A stretch of 64,000 bases of DNA from assembly GCA_028564925.1 (NCBI GenBank), contig CM053033.1, forward strand, positions 112,345,752 to 112,409,751, read 5' to 3'. Below the pieces are notes generated by a model that saw only the letters and a program-made list of their open reading frames with translations, was not told the origin of the DNA and searched no databases. A program made the translations under genes and the position numbers. This DNA is from Lithobates sylvaticus. Lineage: Eukaryota; Chordata; Amphibia; Anura; Ranidae. This document shows, piece after piece, positions 34,046 through 43,575 of this stretch (positions are counted from its first letter, which is position 1; each line of letters starts with the position of its first letter).

Positions 34046-35421
34046 TTTTTAACAATAAACTTTATTCAAATTTCGTACATGACAGGTTATGGCATTGGTA
34101 CACTTTCAAAACATTACAAGAGGTATCTTTCAGGAAAGAAGCTATAAACTAGATAAGCAGTTGTTCATCTAACAGCTAGCATCTAGATGGCATAGAGTAT
34201 TAATAGTCGTTGATGTTACACAGGTGTATACATTTGTCAGCAGAATCCTTATCGTATAAACCATGCAATCAAGAGTCAGGAGAGTCACAGTGCTTCCTAT
34301 TATTCCATCCCACGGGCCGCTGAATAGAGCCCTTTTTCCCCCAACAGCTAGGTAGTGCGGGAGCCCTGTTTTCCACCATTTGGAGCAGAGGACCATCAAG
34401 TCTTAGCTTGTGTCTCTTCGGCCATTGTTGTCTCTGGAGGAGCATTAGTGGGGAGTGCTATGGAAGGTCTAGCTGTCGCTCCTGTACCCAGGACGCCCAT
34501 ATTTTTTCGAACTTTTTAGGGCAGTTACGTCCCAGATAGGTTAGTTTATACATTGGGAGTGCTGCGTCCACTAGAGCCTTCCACTGGGGTAATGTGGGTG
34601 GGCGTGGGTCGTTCCATTTAAGGAGGATTGCCTTCCTGGCGTAAAAGGCTGTGTAGAAAACAAAATGCTTTTTTGCTTGAGTTGTCTGCAGGGTGTCGAC
34701 TATCCCCAGTAAGAGGGGTAGTGGACTACATGGGACATGCAGCTGCCCTATCGCATTGATTTCAGCTGTGACAGCCCTCCAGTATGTCTGTAGGTGCTCA
34801 CATGACCAAACTACATGCATGAAGGTCCCCGTGGCTATTGTACATTTTGGGCATAAGTCGCTCCTGTTGGGATATATGCCCGCCAGTCTTTTCGGGGAGT
34901 AGTACGCCTGATGTATAAATCTGAGCTGTGTGTAGCGGTCCCGGGACGAGATCATGAGAGGGAGGTACTGTTGTATACCCTCCTCCCAGTCGTCGTCCGC
35001 TAGATCCGGGATAACTGCCTTCCATTTGTCAAACAGTCTGGACACCGCAGAGGTGTCCAGGCCTATTAGTTCAGTATAGAGTGCCGACAGTGGTTTTTCA
35101 CCCCTGTCCCTGGAGAGGAGGGCTTCTAGGGGGTTGGTTTCCAGAGTGATAGGCCGGGGGAACTGCGCACAGTATGCGTGTCTAAGTTGGATATATCTAA
35201 AAAACATGTAGTTGGGTAGTTCATGTTTCCTCTTTAGGTCGTTGAAGGGAAGTATTGCACTACCGGCGACGATATCGGCCAGGGTGGTGATCCCTTTCCG
35301 TGCCCATAGTGTCGGGTCAGGAACGGTGCCAAAGTGAGGGAGTTTTGGGTTATCCCATAGTGGGGTGTTCGGGGGCCAGGTATGTGGTTTCACTATCTTC
35401 CCTCTAACTGTGTCCCATACT
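34046..35421 (-). mobile_element. LINE C, 5-prime-truncated L1-like insertion
   Basis: On the minus strand it ends with AATAAA (34062-34067) and a short A run at 34046, and it is flanked by a perfect 17-bp target duplication. Only the last 1.37 kb of the element are present, the usual result of incomplete reverse transcription. The encoded C-terminus is homologous to, but clearly different from, that of LINE B, so it belongs to another subfamily. It is younger than LINE B. Confidence 0.9.
34458..35421 (-). pseudogene. C-terminal part of L1-type ORF2 (LINE C)
   Basis: An open frame of at least 311 codons to the natural stop at 34458. It aligns with the end of LINE B ORF2 in order: PLWDNPKLPHFGTVPDP, PYNYMFF-like RYIQLRHAYCAQFP, HQAYYSPKRLAGIYP, the knuckle LCPKCTIATGTFMHVVWSC and RNCPKKFEKIWASW. 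Truncated at its 5-prime end, so it lacks the endonuclease and reverse-transcriptase core. No internal stop or shift is visible, which suggests youth. Confidence 0.85.
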
Positions 35422-35438
35422 CCACTCTACATCTACAT

Positions 35439-35712
35439 AGTCCTTATGGGGACACCCCCCACCCCACTTGGTAGAAACTGTATTCTATGAAGGCATAGGC
35501 TGGAAAATGTAGTGATGAGATATCCTGATTGTTGTATCAATTTCATTGTGTTTTTTCCCTGTGCCGGATATATATGAGTATATATGATTGTCATATTGTT
35601 AACTACATGCATGAGAATAATGTATGAAGCAAATGTTAGTTGTTTGTATTGTTTGTGTTCTGTTCTGTCAAAGAAAAACCAATAAAAACAATCTGTTAAA
35701 AAAAAAAAAAAA
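35439..35712 (+). other. LINE B 3-prime UTR, second part, poly-A signal and tail
   Basis: Continues the UTR after LINE C. AATAAA at 35681-35686, then a 15-nt A tail (35698-35712) merging with the target duplication. Confidence 0.8.
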
Positions 35713-35723
35713 GTTACTTTCCC

Positions 35724-37518
35724 AGTGGTCCCTACATCACATCTCCTTTTTAGGCCGAATACAGGCGGTCAAAATGTCGGTCTTCACAAAATTATTGTTC
35801 TACTTTAGGGCCCTACCACTATATGCGTCAAGATCCACTATACAAGCCATACAAACAGATCTGCTAAAATGTATCTGGCAGGGTAAACAACCACACATGG
35901 GCAGGTCACTGATGTATAGGTCCCGAAGTAGAGGGGGCCTAGGCTGCCCGAACTTATGGAAGTATTACTTAGCGGCTAGATTATTACAATTGGCCCAATG
36001 GCACACATCCCCGTCTCACATACCATGGCTACAGTTTGAGAGGGCTTCCATTAAACCATATTTTCTCCCAGGCCTTTTGTGGACTAATGCATTAAACCAT
36101 AGAATTATTTCCCAGCTCAATGGAATTGTTGGGCAGTCCCTATATCTCTGGACCTTATACAAAGAAAAGTTTGAGGTCTCCTCTAAACCCTCCCTATTGA
36201 CATCTTTTTAGGTGACTCTAACTTACCCATGGCTTTTCATTCAGAAATAGACTTTGCACACTGGTCCTTAAAAGGACTGGTGACGCTGTATTCCTTGCTA
36301 CAGGGCACCAGGTTTTGTTCTTTTGAACACTTGCACCAAAAATTTGCAATACCTAATTCAGACCTCTACAAATACCTACAGATACGCCACTTCTTCCAAA
36401 AGGCTATCTCCCAAATAAAGGATAATGCTGGAACACCCTTTGAAAATTTATGACACGAAAGGTCCAGAGATAGGGGGACAATATCCACCATATATATGCA
36501 CCTTAATGATCACCACACAGAAGCTAAATCCCAAGCAATGCTGGGATGGGAATCTGAGGTGGGCCAGGAGTTTTCAGCAGAAGACTGGCGTGATATGGTC
36601 ACTAATATGCATAAATGTACCCGTTCAGTTGCCATTAAAGAAACTGTGGTGAAACTGCACACTAGATGGTATTATATATCAGTTCGAACTCGTAAAATGT
36701 TCACAGCCATCCCAGACAGATGTTTCAGAGACTGTGGTGAGAGGGGCACACTTCTCCATACTTTCTGGAGTTGTAAGGTTCTGGGCTCTCTCTGGCAGCA
36801 GACAGCTACAAAAGTACTCCAAATAACAGGATCAAGCATCACCTTGACATACCAAATGTATATTTTGTTTGCAGACCTCCCAGAGGTCATACCCCCTGAG
36901 CAAAAATTGATCCACACGCTGTTTAGTGCTATACAATGGGCAATAGCCCTGAACTGGCATAAACCCTCAGTCCCATGGTCCCAGGTGCTTCTTCGCATGG
37001 AATCAATAAAACTAATGGAACACATTCACCACACCCTTATGGACTTTATGCGAATCTTTGAACAAAAATGGGACTCCTGGCCTGCTTCTTATCTTGCTTG
37101 GGGGACAGTTTAGCCCCACGGGCACCAGAAAGCACTTTTGACTATCAGCGGGATTTGGTATGGGCTTGCATTTGTTTAAAAATCGACACCAATAGTGCCT
37201 TGACTATATGTGAACTTATGCAGATTGATAATACACGATAAATATGCAGTGAGTTTCTTATAAAGCCTGTTGCAATAGTAGCAGTTTTTTTATTTTTATT
37301 TTTCAGTTTTGTAAAAAGTTAATCAATAGCATTCCAAGAACCTGGAGCATTGTGAGTGATACCCACACAAATTTTGGATTTCAGCACTCTAGTCAGATAA
37401 TTGTTGGTATATACACAAATTCTATCTTTGTATAACACTCTCAATGCTGATTAATGTATATGTTATATCTTTTTCATGTAACTGGCTGAATTTATTTAAT
37501 AAAAAATAAAGACTTGCT
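35724..37518 (+). mobile_element. LINE A, 3-prime segment
   Basis: Resumes after the target duplication of LINE B. HHISFLGRIQAVKMSVFTKL, IWQGKQP and RSRGGLGCPNLWKYYLAARL are typical of the post-RT part of L1 ORF2. A decayed knuckle region CFRDCGERGTLLHTFWSC lies near 36720-36775 and EQKWDSW near 37065. A 3-prime UTR ends TTTAATAAAAAATAAAG near 37500-37518. Several frameshifts make it an old, inactive copy. Same family level as LINE B and C but divergent. Confidence 0.8.
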
Positions 37519-37722
37519 TGGCTGACATCCCTTCTGGCTCCAGATCCTGCTTGCTGTTCCACTATACTGATCACTGACCCTCTGGCTTGGCTGACTATCC
37601 CTTTCCGGTTACCGAACTTTGGCTATGTTTTGACTACGTTTGTTCTATTTACTTTTATTATTAAACAAGTGTGATTTAACTGTACTTCTGTCTCGGTTTG
37701 ATTTCTTTGTTTCGGACAATAA
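37519..37722 (+). mobile_element. Possible LTR fragment
   Basis: The CTGACTATCCCTTTCCGGTT stretch, an ATTAAA signal and TGTACTTCTGTCTCGGTTTG before a TCGGACA end resemble the R/U5 end of gypsy-type LTRs. No start or target duplication is seen. Confidence 0.3.
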
Positions 37723-37735
37723 GATGGTAGCTCCC

Positions 37736-38500
37736 CTTGAGTTTAGACCCTGGACTCATAGTTCCCCAAACCCATTGCATCCTGGGTAGGGACTTTGTCA
37801 GTGGCCCACTGACGAAGTCCCTACCCAATGCGTTTGGGGAACTAGGAGCAAGATCCTCTGATGTTATCTGCCTTTGTATACCGGCACGGTGGAGTGCCAT
37901 CTATGTGAGTTCTTTACCTATGTTTTTATCTGCTTTTACTAAAGAATATATAGAGAGAACTAGATTTTCCCTTTATTTTTATATTTACTGCTGATTAAGA
38001 TCATGCACCTGTGAGATGAGGAGTTGAAGACAGCGAGCAAAGGTTTCACCTGATGTTATTCCCATTCAGGACAGGAACTGCTTGTTTAGACCTACTGGTA
38101 ATACAGGGGTCTAAACTCATGGTGAGCAACCATCTTCTCACTGGTGGAGGATTTTTATGAGCACCTTTATCTGTAATTATTTCTTACACACATAAGTGGA
38201 AGGTATAAGCAAAGTCAATACATCGTTTGTTGAAATGAACACATGAACTGTTTTTTAAACTGCTTTATGAAACAATTCAGTTTGTTTCTTATTCACTGAT
38301 ATTTATTTTCTTTTGAGCATTATTTGTATCGTTATGCTACTGTTTGTGGACACTTATTTAGGATTTTGTTTCTTTGTTACCTGTGGCGCTACAATATTTG
38401 GGTTTTATTTGTTGATAAATACACCCCATAGTTGTAAAAATGTTTAAAGGCTAAGTTCACAATTTTTTTCACCTAAAATTCAGCTCCCCTTTGTACCAAT
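37736..38500 (+). mobile_element. Decayed palindromic element with tail (Penelope-like?)
   Basis: The core palindrome at 37761-37842 has GTTCCCCAAA and TTTGGGGAAC ends. Tail sequence to about 38410 follows, shared in part (38152-38325) with 15178-15361. The core carries two head-to-head hammerhead-like relics. Near its end the tail has TGTGGCGCTACAATAT, which recalls AGTAGCGCCAGGGACCTACA at the end of the giant palindrome tail (46371-46385). No target duplication was identified. Non-coding. Confidence 0.4.
37761..37842. repeat. Palindrome with hammerhead-like arms
   Basis: The right arm on plus reads CCCA CTGACGA AGTCC and ends TGCGTTTGGGG, where CCCA/TGGG could be stem I and CTGACGA matches CUGANGA. 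On the minus strand the left arm reads CCCA CTGACAA AGTCC...GGAT GCAATGGGTT TGGGG and keeps a stem II (AGTCC/GGAT). GAAAC has decayed to GCAAT or CAATGC. Confidence 0.4.
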
Positions 38501-38506
38501 ATACTA

Positions 38507-41500
38507 TTAACCACTTCAGCCCCGGACCATTTGGCAGCCAAAGGACCAGAGGTCTTTTTTCAATTTCGCACTGCACTACTTTAACTGGTAATTGCGCGGT
38601 CATGCAATTTTGTAACCAAACGAAATTTGCGTCCTTTTCTTCCCACAAATAGAGCTTTCTTTTGATGGTATTTGATTGCCTCTGTGATTTTTATTTTTTT
38701 GCGATATAAATGGAAAATTTTGAAAAAAAAAGAGATTTTCTACTTTTTGTTATAAAAAAAAATGTAATAAACTCAATTTTAGTCAAACATTTGGGCCAAA
38801 ATGTATTCAGCCACATGTCTTTAGTAAAAAAAAAATGCCAATAAGCGTATATTTATTGGTTTGCGCAAAAGTTATAGCGTCTACAAACTAGAGTACATTT
38901 TCTGGAATTTACACCACTTTTAATTTATGACTGCCTATTTCATTTCTTGAGGTGCTAAAATGGCAGAGAAGTACAAAACCCCCCCAAATGACCCCATTTT
39001 GGAAAGTAGACACCCCAAGCTATTTGCTGAGAGGCATGTTGAGCCCATTGAATATTTTTTTTTTTAGTCCCAAGTGATTGAATAAAGACAAAAATAAAAA
39101 AGATTTTTTTTTTTTTCAGCTCTCATTTGTTTTTGAAAATGAAGAAAGTAAAGAAAAAAAAATTTTTTTTTCTTTTTTTTTCAATTTTCAAAACTTTGTG
39201 ACAAAAAGCGAGATCTGCAAAATACTCACCATACCTCTCATCAAATAGCTTGGGGTGTCTACTTTCCAAAATGGGGTCATTTTGGGGGGTTTTATCCCAT
39301 CTGGGCATTCCATGGCCTCCGAAACTGTGATTGGCAGTGAGAAGTGAAATAAAAAAATTACACCCTTAGAAAGCCTGAAGGCGGTGCTTGGTTTTTGGGG
39401 TTCCGTACGCAGCTAGGCTCCCAAAAAGTCCCACACATGTGGTATCCCCGTACTCAGGAGAAGCAACAGAATGTATTTTGGGGTGTATTTCCACATATGC
39501 CCATGGCATGTTTGAGCAATATATCATTTAGTGACAACTTTTTGTAAAAAAAATATATATATATATTTTTTTTTCATTATTCAATCTCTTGGGACAAAAA
39601 AAAAAAAAAATATTTAATGGGCTCAACATTGCTCTCATCAAATAGCTTGGGGTGTCTACTTTCCAAAATGGGGTCATTTGGGGGGGGTTTGAACTGTCCT
39701 GGCATTTTATGCACAACATTTAGAAGCCTATGTCACACGTCACCCACTCTTCTAACCACTTGTAGACAAAGCCCTTTCTGACACTTTTTGTTTACATGAA
39801 AACATATTTTTTTTTTGCAAGAAAATTACGTTGAACCCCCAAACACTATATATATTGTTAAAGCAAAGGCCCTACAGATTAAAATGGTGGGTGTTGCATT
39901 TTTTTTTTTCCACACAGTATTTGCGCAGCGATTTTTCAAACGCATTTTTTGTGGAAAAAATACACTTTTTTTTATTTTAATGCACTAAAACACACTATAT
40001 TGCTCAAATTTTTGATGAAATGAAAAATATGATCTTAGGCCGAGTACATGGATACCAAACACGACATGCTTTAAAATTGCGCACAAACACGCAGTGGCGA
40101 CAAACTACATACATTTTTAAAAGCCTTTAAAAGCCTTTACATGATACCACATTAGATTCACGGAGGAGGTCTACTGCTAAAATTACTGCCCTCGATCTGA
40201 CCTTCGCGGTGATACCTCACATGCATGGTGCAATTGCTGTTTACATATGACGCCAGACCAACGCTTGTGTACGCCTTTGCGCAAGAGAAGGGGGGGCAGG
40301 GTTGCTTTTTTTTTTGTTTTTTTTGTTTTTTTTTTATTTATTTAGCTTTTTTATTTTATTTTTAAACTGTTCCTTCCATTTTTTTTTTCTTTGTTATGAT
40401 TTTTATTGTTATCTCAGGGAATGTAAATATCCCCTATGATAGCAATAGGCAGTGACAGGTACTCTTTTTTTGAAAAAATTGGGGTCTATTAGACCCTAGA
40501 TCTTTCCTCTGCCCTCAAAGCATCTGACCACACCAAGATTGGTGTGATAAAATGCTTTCCCAATTTCCCAATGGCGCGGTTTATATCCGGGAGGGGGGAC
40601 ATTCCCTCCCACTGCTTGTAAAAGCAATCTAGAGGCTAATTACCCGCTAGAATTGCTTTTACATGAAAGCCGATCACTGGCTGAAAAGAATGATACCAAG
40701 ATGATACCTAAACCTGCAGGCATCATTCTGGTATAACCATTCAAAGTCCAGCAACATACTGGACATATATTGTAATCTTTTTTTTTTCATGCAGCCTCTT
40801 GGCTGAACGAAAAAAAGAGATTGATTGGTGGGTATGCCCACCATTAGAATACCTCCCTTCATCCACCCACTTCTAATGATGGGCATACATGCACCATTTA
40901 TATATGCCGATGCATGGGGGCATCCTCCCGCAAAAGTTATGCCGTGTACACACGGTCGGAATTTCGACCGTATGTACGTGGCATTAGGAGCCAATCGCTC
41001 CTCCGCCCCCCCTGCTGCCCCCATGCTTCGGCATATATGCTCTTTTTTTTAACTGTGGTGGTGAAATCACCTCCTACAGCGTTGGAGTCGCGGCTTTATG
41101 TATCGTGGGAGCAAACGCTGTTGCTGTCAAGATAAATAAATCCGCGTTGCAACTGAATGGCGCACCTGAAAACAAAAAAATGCTTAACACTGAAACACAG
41201 TAAACAAAATTACATACCTGAAAAGCAAGCATGATAAAACATAATAAAACATTGCAGAATAGAATGGAGTAAAAAAAGAGCAACGATAGAGAGAGAATAG
41301 AGAGAGAGAGAGAGAATAATAAAACGACAACTATTTTATTTTTTTTTTATTTTTTTGAGATTCACAGGTAAAAAAGCTCCTGACTGAAGCGACTGAATCA
41401 AAACGCTACCACAAAAAAACTGTTAGCGATCGCAGGGATCAGGCCTGACTCTGCGAACGCTGCAGTTATGTGTGCTTAGTGTTTTGTAAGTGACAGTGAT

Positions 41501-43244
41501 CGATCGATACTGCACTTGGGTGGGCTGGGCGGAGGGGGAAAACGCAGGTGCTAGCAGGTATCTGGGCTGATCCCGCTAACAATGCGTTTTTTTTTGGAAC
41601 CCTAAACTGCTGGGACGCTAGTATAGATCTGATCAGATCAGATATTGATCTGTTCAGATACTATACCACTAAGGGAGGTGTATGCTTTGCGCGTGGGTGT
41701 TTGCGGTACTGGCACTAACCTGGGGCGACGCAGACCTTATTTGACCCTAAAACCTAATTGATATCACCCGCCGGGCGATCAGGGGGTTAAACCGTTATTG
41801 GGTAATAAATGGCGGGTGCCCTGACAGTATAAAAAACAAGCTAACTAACCAGCGTCACCCGTAACAGTAATACAAAAAAAAACTGGCTACCTAGCGGCAC
41901 CAGTGACACTAATGCAGCGATCAAAAAAACAATCGCTTAGTGACACTGGCAAAAGGGGGTGAAAGGGTTAACTAGGGGCAATCAGGGGGTTAAACCTTTA
42001 TTAGGTAATATATGGGGGTACCTGACGCTATATAAAAACCTGACGGGGAACCTAAATAACGAAATAACTAACTGGCTAACCAGCGTCACCAGTGACAGTT
42101 ATATGGTGATCACTGGTGAAAGGGTTAACTCTAGGGGCAATCAGGGGGTTAAAACCTTTAGGTTGTAATATGGGGGTACCTGACCTATAAACCTATTTAT
42201 GAACCTATATAAACATGGCGGTTAACCTAAAAAAAAACTGGTTACCTAGCGACACTAATGCAGCGATCAGAAAAACGATCGCTTAGTGACACTGGCAAAA
42301 GGGGGTGAAAGGGTTAACTAGGGGCAATCAGGGGTTAAAACCTTTATTAGGTAATATATGGGGGTACCTGACGCTATATAAAAACCTGACGGGGAACCTA
42401 AATAACGAAATAACTAACTGGCTAACCAGCGTCACCAGTGACAGTTATACGGTGATTACTGGTGAAAGGGTTAACTCTAGGGGCAATCAGGGGGTTAAAA
42501 CCTTTATTTAGGTTGTAATATGGGGTACCTGACCTATAAAACTATTTATTAACCTATATAAAACATGGCGGTTAAAATAAAAAAAAAATGGTTACCTAGC
42601 GACACAATGCAGCGATCAGAAAAACGATCGCTTAGTGACACTGGCAAAAGGGGGTGAAGGGGTTAACTAGGGGCAATCAAGGGGTTAAACCTTTATTAGG
42701 GGGGGGGTAGGGGGCTACCTAGGACCTAAAACTAACTGCCCTGACAGTTATGACAGTCACACTGACACTAAATGCAGTGATCAGTAAATAAATGATCACT
42801 GCAATTAGTGACACTGTGACTGGGGGGGGAGGGGGTGATCTGGGGGGTGATCAGGGGGTGACAGGGGGGTGGAATATGTGCCTAACTGTACTGGTGTCAG
42901 TGTACTGTTGTGCACTAACCTTTACATGTTCGCCGCTCGGCGTCTCCGGTCACATAGACCGGCGCACCGAGCGTGACATCACTTCCGCCTTCCTGTCTAT
43001 ACAATAGACAGGAAGGGGAAGCTTTTCATTCGCCAGGAGCGATCGCGAGGGGGTGGCCAGAAACCACTGGCCGTCCCCTCGTCCCGGATCGCTCCTGAAG
43101 CGATGCCGACCGTCCCCGCCGGCGGAGGGGGGTCCGATCGGACCCCCCAACCGCCTGAAGAATGGCACGTACAGGTACGTGGTTCTGCCTGTACGTGCCA
43201 TTCTGCCGACGTATATGTACATGGGGCGGTCGGCAAGTGGTTAA
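38507..43244 (+). mobile_element. TTAA-type non-autonomous DNA transposon, copy 2, complete, 4.74 kb
   Basis: TTAA at 38507-38510 and 43241-43244. Left end TTAACCACTTCAGCCCCGG, right end CGGTCGGCAAGTGGTTAA. The first 400 bp share CACAAATAGAGCTTTCTTTTGATGG-type blocks (in pieces) with the other TTAA elements. 38970-39700 contains an inverted duplication (CCCCATTTTGGAAAGTAGAC appears in both directions). 41884-42700 is a 350-bp tandem repeat. 43010-43240 holds strong hairpins, for instance ATGGCACGTACAGG/CCTGTACGTGCCAT. No transposase is encoded, so it must be moved in trans. The match to 1-4064 suggests recent activity. Confidence 0.85.
41884..42700 (+). repeat. Internal 350-bp tandem repeat of TTAA element copy 2
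   Basis: Units start at 41884, 42240 and 42590; sequence as at 2912-3740. Confidence 0.85.
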
Positions 43245-43575
43245 TATACCTTGGTTGCATAAAAATACAAGCTTTCTTGGATTTTGAGAACATAGTCTTA
43301 CCTTAGCCCTTGCTATATTTCTTGGAATGCTTCAGAGACTCCCTGGTATACAGAGACAGAGACAGAGACAGAGAAACCAGTAAGGCACAGGAAGGAGTTT
43401 ACCAGCTGACCTCATTAGCACAACTTCACCCATCAACTATGTTTTCACAGCACCCGCAGCATTTCTACACACTTGCATTTGCCTGGCTTCCCCATGCTAA
43501 ACTCCCTGGGGCCGCATGCAGCCCACATAACATCCCTAATATAGTGCAAAAGCCTGCCTGATTGGATACAGAGTG
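43245..43575. other. Left flank of the giant palindrome, probable old MITE
   Basis: It contains a GACAGA microsatellite (43350-43375) and AGCCTGCCTGATTGGATACA. The latter is roughly the inverse of TGTATCAAATCAGACAGGCC on the other side of the palindrome (46536-46555). The two flanks may therefore be halves of one MITE. No gene seen. Confidence 0.4.

Larger units (their letters stand above)
26373..35707 (+). mobile_element. LINE B, long L1-like element with nested insertions
   Basis: Begins GGGGGGCGTGTCCAAGATGG, a typical L1 5-prime start, and ends with AATAAA at 35681 and a poly-A tail (35698-35712). It has a 16-bp target duplication and is inserted in LINE A in the same orientation. It carries ORF1, an unusually long spacer of about 1.1 kb, ORF2 and a 3-prime UTR. 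A Tc1 transposon (29253-30873) sits in ORF2 and LINE C (34046-35421) in the 3-prime UTR. Without these two it is about 6.3 kb. It appears full length, but both ORFs are disrupted. Confidence 0.9.

Noticed and set aside
43020-43240. Structured RNA gene in the hairpin-rich sequence
   Set aside because: These hairpins are the subterminal part of the TTAA element and recur at 9260-9540.
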